A stretch of 64,000 nt of DNA from Pedobacter ginsengisoli (GCF_030244015.1 NZ_JASSYX010000002.1:186001-250000); one strand, 5' to 3'. Positions 23,724 through 32,876 are shown, counted from the first letter of the stretch. Numbers and translations: made by a program. The notes: generated from the sequence alone by a model not told the origin.

Positions 23724-26105
23724 ATGTTTAGGTTAAACTTAAAAATTGCTTTGCGGAACCTTTGGAGAAACAAGGGATTTACACTAATTAATGTTGGCGG
23801 CCTGGCAATTGGACTGGCTTGCTGCCTGATGCTGCTGCTGTATGTGAACTATGAGTGGAGCTATGACAGGCAGTATAAAAATCTGGATAATATTTATATA
23901 GCCAAGTTGAAATTAAAATTTAATGGTGAGGTCGCGACCACTGAAGCGGTGCCTTATAAATTGGCGGGTGCTGTAACCCAGGAGATTCCAGGTGTGAAAA
24001 ATGCGGCACGAATTTCAATGTATCATGGTGCTAAGCTGTTTAGCCATAACGAAAATAAGTTTAAACTGATATCTGCTTATGTGGACAAGTCGTTTATCGA
24101 GATCCTGACCTATCATTTTATTTATGGAAATGCCGCCACTGCACTCAATGACCTCGGTTCAATAGTTTTGACGGCTTCAACTGCGGAGAAATTGTTCGGA
24201 ACTAAAAATGCTGTCGGGCAAAGTCTTAAATGGGATAATGTTAAAGTGTTGAAAGTATCTGGTGTCATAGCCGATCTGCCTAAAAATCAAAGCTTACAGT
24301 TTGAGGTTTTACAACCATGGACGTTCTTCGAACAAATCAATCCGGATATGGTCAATGCGGGCTGGGGAAGCATAGATTGCAGCACAATTTTTGAATTGAA
24401 GGACAAGGTGTCTGTGAATGATATTAATGCAAAGTTGAAGAATTTCATAGTCGCCAAAGATCCGGGGGTCAAATCTTATATGTATGAGCCTTTTCTGTTT
24501 CCTGTTGCTAAAACTCATCTGTATAACGAGTTTAAAAATGGGGAAGTAGCAGGAGGAAGGATAGATCAGGTACAACTGTTTGCTTTCCTGGCCGTGTGTG
24601 TATTGTTTATCGCTTGTGTCAATTACATGAACTTGTCTACGGCCAGATCGGAAAAAAGAGCTAGAGAAGTGGGCGTCAGGAAGGCGCTGGGTTCTGCAAG
24701 AGGATCTTTAATGGGGCAATTTATTCTGGAATCTGTTGTGCTTTCTATTTTTGCGATGATGATTGCCTTTGCGTTACTGGAGGTTTCACTGCCTTATTTT
24801 AATCGTCTGCTGGACATCACGATTCTGATTGATTATCGTTCTTACTCATTCTGGGGCGTACTGACCGGCCTTGCTTTAATTACCGGGTTGCTGGCAGGCA
24901 GTTACCCAGCATTTTATCTGTCTTCTTTTATACCAGTAAAAGTCCTCAAGGGTTTTAAAGGCAGTGCGGGTTCCCTCAGTATTCGCAGGGTGCTGGTTAT
25001 TCTTCAGTTTAGTCTTTCAATTTGCATGATCATTTCCGCAATTGTGGTTTATCGTCAAATTCAATACCTTAAAGATAAGCCACTGGGTTTCGATCAGAAC
25101 AATATGGTGCAACTGGACCTGGAAGGCGAGCTGAGGAACCCTTCAAAATTAGAGTTGTTCAAGAGTCATTTGATAAAGGAAGGTGCGGTTATTTCTGCCT
25201 CAGAGTTTGCAGGCAAGTTTACGAATGGAGGTACCATTACCGGAGACATCAGCTGGCCGGGTAAAGCAGCAGACGATCATTCTATCATCAATTACAGAAG
25301 TACAGGATTTGACTACACGGCAACTATTGGTGCTAAAATCGTTGCCGGCAGGGACTTCTCCCGGAAATTCCCTGCGGATACCAGTACCTCTGTTTTGTTG
25401 AATGAAACTGCCGTCAAGCTGATGAGTCTAAAGAGTCCTGTTGGAACAATAATCCGTTGGGGCGATAACCCTCCTTTGAAAATAGTTGGTGTCATCAAGG
25501 ATTATTTCAATGAGCAATTGGGTAAAGCGGTTCAGCCAACGATTTTCTATTATAATGTGAAAACAAGCGGTGTGCTGTTACTTCGGTTGAATCCTGATCT
25601 GTCGTTGAGCAAGTCCATTGAGACCATAAAAAGAATTGGTCAGCAGTTTAACCCGGCTTATCCTGCCCAGATCAATTTTGTAGCCGAAGGAATGAAAGAA
25701 AAATTAGATAGTGAACGGCTGCTGAGTGTGCTTTCTAATATTTTTGGTGGTTTCGCAATTTTTATTTCCTGCCTGGGACTGCTGGGACTGGCTTTGTATA
25801 TGGCGGAACAGCGAAGTAAAGAGATCAGTATCCGAAAGGTCCTGGGTGCAGATATACAGAGTATCCTGGTTTTGCTGAACAGGGATTTTATAAAACTGGT
25901 GATATTGTCTAATATGATTGCTATTCCTGTCGCTTTTATCATCGTCACCAACTGGCTGCGCAAGTACGATTTTAAAGTCGACCTGACGGCCTGGCCATTC
26001 ATTGCAGCCTTAGTCTTATCCATACTGATTGCAATATTGACCGTAAGCTTCCAGACGCTAAAGGTGGCAAGGGCCAATGCGGTTGATGCGTTGAAGTATG
26101 AATAG
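23724..26105 (+). CDS. FtsX/MacB-type ABC transporter permease
   Basis: 793-residue inner-membrane permease. The start NLKIALRNLWRNKGFTLINVGGLAIGLACCLML is the standard N-terminus of MacB-like permeases. It has a first MacB_PCD periplasmic domain (about 45-270), then three helices with the FtsX signature EKRAREVGVRKALGSARGSLMGQFILESV. A further helix (about 425-450) and a second periplasmic domain (about 450-660) follow, then a final FtsX unit with EQRSKEISIRKVLGADIQSIL and the ending ARANAVDALKYE. This fused two-unit form is common in Bacteroidota. No ATPase or membrane-fusion gene is adjacent, so it must use an ATPase encoded elsewhere or act as a mechanotransmission component. The substrate is unknown. 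Confidence 0.93.
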   Translation: MFRLNLKIALRNLWRNKGFTLINVGGLAIGLACCLMLLLYVNYEWSYDRQYKNLDNIYIAKLKLKFNGEVATTEAVPYKLAGAVTQEIPGVKNAARISMYHGAKLFSHNENKFKLISAYVDKSFIEILTYHFIYGNAATALNDLGSIVLTASTAEKLFGTKNAVGQSLKWDNVKVLKVSGVIADLPKNQSLQFEVLQPWTFFEQINPDMVNAGWGSIDCSTIFELKDKVSVNDINAKLKNFIVAKDPGVKSYMYEPFLFPVAKTHLYNEFKNGEVAGGRIDQVQLFAFLAVCVLFIACVNYMNLSTARSEKRAREVGVRKALGSARGSLMGQFILESVVLSIFAMMIAFALLEVSLPYFNRLLDITILIDYRSYSFWGVLTGLALITGLLAGSYPAFYLSSFIPVKVLKGFKGSAGSLSIRRVLVILQFSLSICMIISAIVVYRQIQYLKDKPLGFDQNNMVQLDLEGELRNPSKLELFKSHLIKEGAVISASEFAGKFTNGGTITGDISWPGKAADDHSIINYRSTGFDYTATIGAKIVAGRDFSRKFPADTSTSVLLNETAVKLMSLKSPVGTIIRWGDNPPLKIVGVIKDYFNEQLGKAVQPTIFYYNVKTSGVLLLRLNPDLSLSKSIETIKRIGQQFNPAYPAQINFVAEGMKEKLDSERLLSVLSNIFGGFAIFISCLGLLGLALYMAEQRSKEISIRKVLGADIQSILVLLNRDFIKLVILSNMIAIPVAFIIVTNWLRKYDFKVDLTAWPFIAALVLSILIAILTVSFQTLKVARANAVDALKYE

Positions 26106-26108
26106 CAC

Positions 26109-26291
26109 TCAGGATTTGCCGGATTTCCAGAATGACCAGCAGATTGTAAGCAAAGGAATACCCAGCGTGATCCAGGACAGGACATCCCATAAGGCGTCGC
26201 CGGTAAGTGCAGATAAGAGCCCGAAAATGCTCAGCACAAAGAGTACAATAGGGATGCCCCATGTGGAGGAAAGCAGGTGTTTTGAGTTCAT
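26109..26291 (-). CDS. Small two-helix membrane protein, partner of the PepSY gene
   Basis: 60-residue protein with two hydrophobic helices (about 12-31 and 35-53) separated by GDALWDVL and a basic C-terminus (WKSGKS). It starts 11 nt after the stop of the upstream PepSY gene on the same strand, so it is almost certainly co-transcribed. The short length, good start context and clean membrane pattern support a real gene. I do not recognise a named family; a role as an accessory to the PepSY membrane protein is inference. Confidence 0.7.
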   Translation of the reverse strand: MNSKHLLSSTWGIPIVLFVLSIFGLLSALTGDALWDVLSWITLGIPLLTICWSFWKSGKS

Positions 26292-26302
26292 GATTTCGTG
26301 GG

Positions 26303-27460
26303 TTAAACTGTAAATTCTGGTTCCTGGACTCTTTCTTCTATGCGTGCGAGCTGGTTTTTCAGGGACCTGACGCGTGCGATCCAGAGGTATAAACCGCTGA
26401 TCAGTACGATAATGGTGGCAATGTCAAACAATGCCCAGATGATCTTAAGGGGTAGTCCGCCATAGTCGCCAAAATGGAGGGGTTCGGATATGAAAAGGGC
26501 GTTCACGAACCAGGGCATGGACCGCATATCGGTTAGTTTTCCGTCTTTGGCGTCAATCAGGGCCGGTTTTAACAAGCGCGAGGTCAGGGGGGTATTGCCG
26601 CGCATAAATATGGCGTAATGGTGGTTGCTCGAAAAAAGGGTTTCGGGGTAGGCAATGATGGAAATGTTCATTCCGGGCGCCGCGTTTGAGGCAGTTTTTA
26701 GTGCATTGTCTAAAGAACTGAGCCGGCCTTTTAAAGGCGCGGCATTTTTATAGGGTGCTGTCATTTCTGCCAGTTGCCCCTGTTGCCATAGTCCCAGCAC
26801 AACATCTGAGAGTGTATTGATCACTCCTGTTAGTCCTACAACAAGCGTCCAGGCCAGTACTACTATGCCCAGCATATTGTGCATATCCAGCCATTTTAAG
26901 CGTCTGGATTTGTCTTTTCTAATCATTCCGAAATCATATTTCTTCATGATCGGCCCATATAGCATCACACCAGAGATGATGGCGATGACAAACAATATAC
27001 CCATCAGGCCCAGGAACAATTTACCGGGAATTCCTGCGAACATGTTGATGTGCAGCTGCAGCATGACATACATAAAACCTGATCTCGGATCCGGCCGGTT
27101 CAGTACAGTGCCTGTTTTTTCGTTCATGACAACATACTTGCTGCTGTCCGGAATTGCCTTCATGGAGGGTGCAACGTCCATCGTAACGAGATCGGGTTCG
27201 TCTTCATCCCAAAATATATAACGCACTACTTTTCCGGGATTGAGGTCGAGTGCCTTCTGGTGAAGGGCATCCAAACTTAGTTTAGGGCTGCCTTCAGCAG
27301 TATTGACCTGCGCTGACTTTTCTTCGGTCAGCTCTTCTATTTCATGGTAAAAAACCAGCGGCAGACCAGTGATGCATAACATTAACAGGAAGATGGTACA
27401 GATCAGGCTGGTCCATTTGTGCCATAAAAACCAGCGTCTTGCGCTTTTAAGAGTAATCAT
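26303..27460 (-). CDS. PepSY-associated transmembrane protein (PiuB-like)
   Basis: 385-residue inner-membrane protein of the PepSY_TM family, often iron-regulated and linked to siderophore uptake or periplasmic ferric reduction. It has an N-terminal helix in RRWFLWHKWTSLICTIFLLMLCITGLPLVFYHEI, periplasmic PepSY segments (about 45-140 and 235-315), helices at about 145-175 (KLFLGLMGILFVIAIISGVMLYG) and 190-215, and a last helix at about 335-360. Conserved His residues in HKW, LHINMF and LDMHNMLG are candidate haem or metal ligands. It forms an operon with a 60-residue protein. An AT-rich palindrome at 27492-27512 overlaps its likely promoter. Confidence 0.92.
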   Translation of the reverse strand: MITLKSARRWFLWHKWTSLICTIFLLMLCITGLPLVFYHEIEELTEEKSAQVNTAEGSPKLSLDALHQKALDLNPGKVVRYIFWDEDEPDLVTMDVAPSMKAIPDSSKYVVMNEKTGTVLNRPDPRSGFMYVMLQLHINMFAGIPGKLFLGLMGILFVIAIISGVMLYGPIMKKYDFGMIRKDKSRRLKWLDMHNMLGIVVLAWTLVVGLTGVINTLSDVVLGLWQQGQLAEMTAPYKNAAPLKGRLSSLDNALKTASNAAPGMNISIIAYPETLFSSNHHYAIFMRGNTPLTSRLLKPALIDAKDGKLTDMRSMPWFVNALFISEPLHFGDYGGLPLKIIWALFDIATIIVLISGLYLWIARVRSLKNQLARIEERVQEPEFTV

Positions 27461-27491
27461 TTATTGCCGGAATAATGGTGTCGGTTTATTC

Positions 27492-27512
27492 TATTTAGAC
27501 CAAATATAAATA
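27492..27512 (-). promoter_or_regulatory. Fur-like palindrome overlapping the PepSY promoter
   Basis: TATTTA (27492-27497) and TAAATA (27507-27512) are inverted arms around GACCAAATA. The minus strand of 27501-27508 reads TATATTTG, a perfect -7 element. The site is 32 nt upstream of the PepSY start. Given the iron link of PepSY proteins, a Fur site is a reasonable guess, but the match to a Bacteroidota Fur consensus is from memory. Confidence 0.45.
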
Positions 27513-27557
27513 AAAAAGACACAATGGAAAATAATAATGAATAAATCTAAGGTAAGC

Positions 27558-28037
27558 TCAGACCCGGTTTTTTAATGGATACGCCAGGTCCCTTTTGGCT
27601 TCTTTTACTACAAAACAGCTTTGCAAACCGCCTACGTTTTTAAGGTTTGCCAGTTTTTCAACGATGATTTCGTTGTAGCTGGTCATGTCACTTACGACGA
27701 TCTTCAGCAAATAATCAAAAGTTCCGGTGGTGTGGTAGCACTCCATGACTTCAGAAAACCGGATGACCTCATTTTGAAATGCACTAAGTGCTTCGCCGCT
27801 ATGGTCTTTTAGCTGCACCAGTGTAAAGGTGATCCACAGGTAATTAAATTTTTCAAGGTCAATGATCGCGACGTTTTCTTTTATAAAACCCTTGTCTTTT
27901 AAACGATTGACACGCTCAAATATGGTACTGGGCCCCTTGTGCAGTTTTACTGCAAGTTCTTTATTGGTAAGCCTGGCGTCTTTTTGCAGGAGGCAAAGAA
28001 TATCCAGGTCGATCCGGTCCAAAATGGTATTGTCCAT
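27558..28037 (-). CDS. Lrp/AsnC-family transcriptional regulator
   Basis: 159-residue regulator. The N-terminal HTH (about 5-60) reads LDRIDLDILCLLQKDARLTNKELAVKLHKGPSTIFERVNRLKDKGFI, the Lrp signature with a typical LDxxD start. A C-terminal RAM ligand-binding domain (about 68-150) has VMECYHTTGTFDYLLKIVVSDM. Such proteins sense amino acids and form octamers. It is transcribed divergently from the sigma factor at 28322. A threonine-dehydrogenase-like gene lies just beyond that, which would suit Lrp control, though this is inference. Confidence 0.94.
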   Translation of the reverse strand: MDNTILDRIDLDILCLLQKDARLTNKELAVKLHKGPSTIFERVNRLKDKGFIKENVAIIDLEKFNYLWITFTLVQLKDHSGEALSAFQNEVIRFSEVMECYHTTGTFDYLLKIVVSDMTSYNEIIVEKLANLKNVGGLQSCFVVKEAKRDLAYPLKNRV

Positions 28038-28321
28038 ATGACTAATGTTATTGTTTTAAAATTAAAAAACGATAAAATTTAGGTAAACATGAACATGGTT
28101 TGCAGTTCAGCGCGCCGCAAATTAAGGATATATATATTAAATGCAAAAATTTTTGAGCTAACAAAATTTGGATCGGCCGGTAGCGGATTCGGTTGCCTCA
28201 AAATTAAGTTTTGACAGAGATGGCTGGTTCTGAATAATTTGCGGAAAATCCGGAACTCCATGGATTTAAAAATGGGACTGCTGACCTTAGCCGCATTAAA
28301 AAACCAAATTAACCTGTTATT

Positions 28322-29182
28322 ATGAGAACACTCAAAATAGATAAATCTATTACCCACAGGGATCACGACACGCTGATGAGGTATCTTCAGGATATTAAGA
28401 AGTATCCTTTGCTTACCGGTAATGAGGAGGCGAAGCTTGCCCTGAAAATTAAAGAAGGGGATAAGGCAGCGTTAGACAGACTAGTCAATTCTAACCTCAG
28501 GTTTGTGATTTCTGTAGCCAAAAAGTATGAAAGGCAGGGCATATTGCTTCCTGATCTGATCGCTGAAGGTAATACTGGTCTGATGAAGGCTGCGGTCCGG
28601 TTTGATGCTACCAAGGGGTTTAAGTTTATCTCTTTTGCCGTATGGTGGATCAGGCAGTCCATCATGTTTGCCATTAATGAGTACAAACGGATCGTAAGGC
28701 TTCCCGGAAACCGTATTGTTGAGATGAATGAGGTTTGGAAAGCTGAGCAGGAACTGGAGCAAAAACTGGAGAGAGTGGCGACTTTGGAGGAACTGGCTGA
28801 GTATACGAAGCTGAACCTGGATACAATCAGGGCATGTTATTTTAATGGCTCATATACTTCGTCGCTTGATGATGCGGACCTTGAAGCTGACCAACCAGGA
28901 ATGCTGGCTGTGCTGGAAGACGATATGTTTGCGCCTGCAGATGCCGGGCTGGATCCGGCAGACCTTGCTGCAGAATTGAACCGTGTTCTGCTTTCGTTAC
29001 CGAACAGACAAAGGCAAATTCTTAGATTAAACTACGGTCTTGACGGAGAAAGCGCAATGTTTGTAGACGACATCGCTCTCTTATTGGGAGTATCCAGTCA
29101 ATGTATATTGATGAACAAGGCAAAAGGACTGGAAGCGCTGCGTAATAATGATAAGGTAAAGCACTTGGTGGCTTACCTGTAA
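28322..29182 (+). CDS. RNA polymerase sigma-70 family factor, RpoD paralogue with divergent region 4.2
   Basis: 286-residue sigma factor of the short Bacteroidota RpoD form. Region 1.2 (HDTLMRYLQDIKKYPLLTGNEEAKLALKI), region 2 (NLRFVISVAKKYERQGILLPDLIAEGNTGLMKAA..KGFKFISFAVWWIRQSI) and region 3 (RIVRLPGNRIVEMNEV..TLEELAEYTKL) are well conserved. Region 4 starts normally (LNRVLLSLPNRQRQILRLNYGLDGESAMFVDDIALLLGVS). The recognition helix is SSQCILMNKAKGLEALR, where RpoD has TRERVRQIKEKAIRRLR. It should therefore bind core and the -7 element normally but read a different -33 element or none. It is probably an accessory group 2-like sigma factor, not the housekeeping one. It heads the operon with the SDR gene. 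Confidence 0.9.
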   Translation: MRTLKIDKSITHRDHDTLMRYLQDIKKYPLLTGNEEAKLALKIKEGDKAALDRLVNSNLRFVISVAKKYERQGILLPDLIAEGNTGLMKAAVRFDATKGFKFISFAVWWIRQSIMFAINEYKRIVRLPGNRIVEMNEVWKAEQELEQKLERVATLEELAEYTKLNLDTIRACYFNGSYTSSLDDADLEADQPGMLAVLEDDMFAPADAGLDPADLAAELNRVLLSLPNRQRQILRLNYGLDGESAMFVDDIALLLGVSSQCILMNKAKGLEALRNNDKVKHLVAYL

Positions 29183-29194
29183 TTTTAATTTAAT

Positions 29195-30148
29195 ATGAAA
29201 CAAACTGAAAAAATGTTAGTGATAGGGGCCTGTGGCCAGATAGGCAGGGAATTGACTGTAGCGTTGAGAAAACAATTTTCCAGACATTGTGTGATAGCAG
29301 CAGATATACAGCCCGAAGATAAAATTGATCTGGAGATATATCCTTACAAGCAATTGAATGTATTGGACAAAGAAAAGCTGGAGGCGTTGATCATGGAGGA
29401 GAAGATCACACAGATCTACCACCTCGCTGCGATGCTTTCAGCAAATGCTGAGCTTAATCCGCAGGCAGCCTGGCGGCTGAATATGGACAGCCTGCTCAGT
29501 GTATTGGATCTGTCCGTAAAATATCGGGTAAAAAAGGTATTCTGGCCAAGCAGTATCGCGGTTTTCGGACCGGATTCGCCGAAGAAAAATTGTCCCCAGC
29601 AGGGCATTACCGAGCCAGCGACCATTTACGGGATCAGCAAAGCTGCCGGAGAGTACTGGTGCAAATATTACTTTGAAAAATATGGACTGGATGTACGCAG
29701 CTTACGTTATCCCGGACTGATTGGTTATACTGCCGCACCGGGCGGTGGCACTACCGATTATGCGGTTGATATTTTTCATCATGCGATAAAAGGAGAAACT
29801 TTTACGTGTTTTTTAAAAGAAGATACCGCATTGCCCATGATGTATATGCACGATGCCATACGCGCCACTTTGGAACTCATGGATGCCTCCGGAGATCAGC
29901 TTCAGGTACGGACATCTTACAATCTCGGGGCATTGAGTTTTACTCCGAAGGAAATTTATGAGGAGATTGAAAAGGAGGTTCCCGGGTTTATGATTCATTA
30001 TGCTTCTGATTTCAGACAGCAAATAGCGGAGAGCTGGCCGCAAAGTGTCGATGATTCGCAGGCCACAAAAGATTGGTGCTGGCAACCCGCTTATGATCTG
30101 AAAAGAATGGTTTCAGAGATGTTGAGCAAGCTCAGTATTTTGTCATGA
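29195..30148 (+). CDS. NAD-dependent epimerase/dehydratase, L-threonine 3-dehydrogenase-like SDR
   Basis: 317-residue extended short-chain dehydrogenase. The Rossmann glycine motif is VIGACGQIGREL (14-25), the YxxxK pair is in IYGISKAAGEYW, and SSIAVFGP carries the active-site Ser/Thr. RYPGLIGYTAAPGGGTTDYAVDIFHHAI and LPMMYMHDAIRATLELM are characteristic of the SDR-type L-threonine 3-dehydrogenase, which oxidises threonine to 2-amino-3-ketobutyrate. The match is by motif memory; a related UDP-sugar epimerase is the alternative. It follows the sigma gene by 12 nt on the same strand. Confidence 0.88.
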   Translation: MKQTEKMLVIGACGQIGRELTVALRKQFSRHCVIAADIQPEDKIDLEIYPYKQLNVLDKEKLEALIMEEKITQIYHLAAMLSANAELNPQAAWRLNMDSLLSVLDLSVKYRVKKVFWPSSIAVFGPDSPKKNCPQQGITEPATIYGISKAAGEYWCKYYFEKYGLDVRSLRYPGLIGYTAAPGGGTTDYAVDIFHHAIKGETFTCFLKEDTALPMMYMHDAIRATLELMDASGDQLQVRTSYNLGALSFTPKEIYEEIEKEVPGFMIHYASDFRQQIAESWPQSVDDSQATKDWCWQPAYDLKRMVSEMLSKLSILS

Positions 30149-30249
30149 TCACCCCCTTTGTTTGTCGTTTTGCGACCGTGTTATTTTAAGACAGGATGTC
30201 TAATTTAGAGGTAAATAATCACATCAGTTTAACCATTAAATAAAAACTT

Positions 30250-30744
30250 ATGGAAACCAAAACCGCTAGCAGCAGAATGGAAGGATTACTAACATTATTT
30301 GACATGCAGACTACTTTTTTTGCACGTGCGATCGAAGGAATCTCAGAAGAAGATATGCACAGCCGGCTAAACACGAAAGCAAATCATATGGCCTGGCTTA
30401 CAGGTTCGTTGGTGGCGCAGCGCTATTATATCATTAAAGAGTCGCATCCTGAACTTAAACAGACCGGAGCGGATCTTTTTGAAGACAATAAGGGCATTCA
30501 GGATGGAGCAAGGTATCCTTCCAATGCGGAATATTTAAAGGATTGGGAAAAAGTTAGCCCTATCGCCCGCGAGGTACTGGTTAGTGCTACCGACGAAAAA
30601 CTGGACAGTGTCATTGACATGGGATTCATGAAAATGAGCTATTATGAGTTGATCTCTTTTACGATATACCGGGAGGCGAGTATCATTGGTCAGCTGGCGT
30701 TGTGGCGCAGGCTTTTGGACTACCCTGCATTGCGGTATGATTAG
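30250..30744 (+). CDS. DinB-fold protein (DinB/YfiT superfamily) lacking two metal-ligand histidines
   Basis: 164-residue four-helix-bundle protein, unrelated to the DinB polymerase. The first ligand position is kept in NTKANHMAWLTGSLVAQRYY, but the C-terminal HExxH-like pair (usually HEAYHIGQLALLRRLLGY) reads YREASIIGQLALWRRLLDY here, with Arg and Ile or Ser where His is expected. The fold is therefore clear, but a normal divalent-metal site is unlikely. Some DinB-fold proteins are thiol transferases; no activity can be assigned here. It is a single gene, 101 nt after the SDR gene. Confidence 0.82.
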   Translation: METKTASSRMEGLLTLFDMQTTFFARAIEGISEEDMHSRLNTKANHMAWLTGSLVAQRYYIIKESHPELKQTGADLFEDNKGIQDGARYPSNAEYLKDWEKVSPIAREVLVSATDEKLDSVIDMGFMKMSYYELISFTIYREASIIGQLALWRRLLDYPALRYD

Positions 30745-30875
30745 GATATCATAGCGCGTTACCCGTAGCCAGTTTCGCGGGCGCTTGATAGACTCCATCT
30801 TAAGATATGGCTGAAGGTTTCTGATGTAATTTAATAAAGAATGATTTATATATTGCATTACCTTAACTAAGTTTT

Positions 30876-31655
30876 ATGGAGAAGAAAACAGAACGCATCG
30901 CAATTCTCATAGATGGTGACAACGCACAGGCAAAATTATTGAAAGCGATTTTAGAGGAGGTTGCCAAGTATGGCAAGGTCACGATCAGACGAATATACGG
31001 TGATTGGACACAGCACAATATGAATAGCTGGAAGGATCTGCTAAACGAACTGTCTTTTACGCCCATTCAAAAATTTAGCTATACCTCAGGTAAAAATTCG
31101 ACGGACGGGGCCTTGATCATTGATGCGATGGATATTCTGCACAATGGGGTTGTGGATGGTTTTTGTATCGTATCTAGTGACAGCGATTATACCGGACTTG
31201 CAAAAAGAATAAGAGAAGAAGGCGTTTTTGTGATGGGGATAGGGGTTAAGACAACTCCGACGGCGTTTGTACAGTCTTGTGAGATATTCACTTTTACTGA
31301 CAATATTGTTCAGGAGGCCGTTATAGAAAAGCAAATAGAGGCTTCGTCAGCTAAAAAGGTAAATAAGCGTGTGAAGGCAGTCAGTAAGGCGGTACCGGAA
31401 GCTGTCAAGTTTACCAAAGTCAAGCTTGATCTGATAGACAGGGCTTATTTTATGGCTACTCCTGAAGATACCGGAATTTTGGTTGCGGTCCTTGGAACTA
31501 ATCTTAGGAAAATTGATCCCAGTTTTGATACCAGGGCACATGGCTTTCAGACCCTGACAAGGTTACTTGAAAGTTTAGATCAGTATGAGATTTATAAGCC
31601 GGATAGCAGTGGGTTGGGTCAGCCGTTTGTAAGAAGAAAGCAGCGGGGAAAGTGA
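30876..31655 (+). CDS. NYN-domain (LabA/DUF88) protein with OST-HTH/LOTUS domain
   Basis: 259-residue protein. The NYN PIN-like nuclease domain (about 5-140) has acidic residues in RIAILIDGDNAQA (Asp12, Asp14), NSTDGALIIDAMD and CIVSSDSDYTGLAKRIRE, the expected metal-binding set, so RNase activity is plausible. A basic linker (about 150-180, Lys-rich) leads to a C-terminal OST-HTH/LOTUS domain (about 185-255): DTGILVAVLGTNLRKIDPSFDTRAHGFQTLTRLLESL, which binds RNA. It is in an operon with the following membrane protein (10-nt gap). Its target is unknown. Confidence 0.92.
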   Translation: MEKKTERIAILIDGDNAQAKLLKAILEEVAKYGKVTIRRIYGDWTQHNMNSWKDLLNELSFTPIQKFSYTSGKNSTDGALIIDAMDILHNGVVDGFCIVSSDSDYTGLAKRIREEGVFVMGIGVKTTPTAFVQSCEIFTFTDNIVQEAVIEKQIEASSAKKVNKRVKAVSKAVPEAVKFTKVKLDLIDRAYFMATPEDTGILVAVLGTNLRKIDPSFDTRAHGFQTLTRLLESLDQYEIYKPDSSGLGQPFVRRKQRGK

Positions 31656-31665
31656 TCGTGCACAT

Positions 31666-32781
31666 ATGAAAACTGACAGCATGGATTTGAAACCCAACAG
31701 ACTTTTATCCCTTGATTTTATGCGGGGACTGATCATGGTGCTGCTTGCACTGGAAAGTACCAGTTTGTACAGGCGATTGACAGTGCAGGCGGAGGGAACC
31801 TTTCTGCATGGCGTTATGTTGCAGTTTGAGCATCATGAATGGCATGGTTTGCGTTTTTGGGATCTGATACAGCCGGGTTTTATGTTTATTGCAGGTACTG
31901 CACTTGCTTACTCGCTGTCAAAGCAATATCAAAACGGATTGTCCTGGGGACAATCACTGATAAAAGCTTTGAAAAGAAGCGGCTGGCTGTTCTTTTGGGG
32001 TGTGCTGGATTATGCGGTTCGCGAAAACGGATTGTCATTTGAACTGTGGGATGTGCTCACCCAGTTGTCGTTCACCCTATTGATCGCTTTTTTAATCTAC
32101 CGCTGGTCAGCTTTATCGCAATTGCTGGTCAGCATTGGATTTCTTCTGCTCACTGAAATATTGTACAGGTACACGCATATCAGCGGTTTTGACCAGCCGT
32201 TTACCGATCAGAAAAATTTTGGAAATTATATGGATCTGATCTTAATGAATAAGATCAATTTGGGTGGTTGGGTGGCCATTAATTGTTTGCCTACGGCAGC
32301 TCATACCATTTGGGGGATGATGGCTGGAAAAATCTTATTGAATAGCCGGTTGGTTTCAGGAAAGCTAAAGACCCTGGTCATTGCCGGCATCTGCTGTTTG
32401 TTATCGGGATACGTTTTGGATGTGGCTGACATTACCCCTATAATCAAAAAGATTGCTACAAGTTCGTTTGTCCTGGTTTCGGGTGGCTGGTGTCTGTTAA
32501 TGCTTGCATTTTTATATTGGTGGATCGATGTGCTTGATCATAAAAGTTATTTGTCTTTCTTTCTGATCATCGGGATGAATTCCATCTTTATTTACCTGTT
32601 TTTCGAAATTGTCGGTGCACGCTGGTTCAATGGTTATGTTTTTGCAGTAACCGGAGGTCTGATGGAGCTGGTCAGTATTCCGGGACATATTTCGGAACTG
32701 ATATCCTGTTTGTGCATTTTCGCTTTGGAATGGGGACTTTGTTATTTTCTTTACAAAAAGCGAATCTTTTTTAGGGCGTAA
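31666..32781 (+). CDS. Multi-pass membrane protein, DUF5009/heparan-alpha-glucosaminide N-acetyltransferase-like
   Basis: 371-residue integral membrane protein with about ten hydrophobic helices. The N-terminus RLLSLDFMRGLIMVLLALEST matches the LDxxRG start of the HGSNAT/YeiB/DUF1624-DUF5009 acyltransferase superfamily, and HHEWHGLRFWDLIQPGFMFIAGTALAYSL is the next conserved segment, with the paired His. NCLPTAAHTIWGMMAGKIL and the C-terminal IIGMNSIFIYLFFEIVG also fit. It may transfer acyl groups across the membrane to a glycan. An alternative start is the ATG at 31681. It is probably co-transcribed with the NYN gene. Confidence 0.85.
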   Translation: MKTDSMDLKPNRLLSLDFMRGLIMVLLALESTSLYRRLTVQAEGTFLHGVMLQFEHHEWHGLRFWDLIQPGFMFIAGTALAYSLSKQYQNGLSWGQSLIKALKRSGWLFFWGVLDYAVRENGLSFELWDVLTQLSFTLLIAFLIYRWSALSQLLVSIGFLLLTEILYRYTHISGFDQPFTDQKNFGNYMDLILMNKINLGGWVAINCLPTAAHTIWGMMAGKILLNSRLVSGKLKTLVIAGICCLLSGYVLDVADITPIIKKIATSSFVLVSGGWCLLMLAFLYWWIDVLDHKSYLSFFLIIGMNSIFIYLFFEIVGARWFNGYVFAVTGGLMELVSIPGHISELISCLCIFALEWGLCYFLYKKRIFFRA

Positions 32782-32876
32782 CCGCAGGGCTTTTTGTTAA
32801 TTTAGTGGTGATGGAGGTTTGGAGAATGCAAACCATAGTCTTTTTTAACTGTTGTAACTGATGTAAAACGTCGGTT

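Noticed and set aside
28322-29182. Calling this gene the housekeeping rpoD
   Set aside because: Region 4.2 lacks the conserved TRERVRQI helix, so it is more likely a paralogue.
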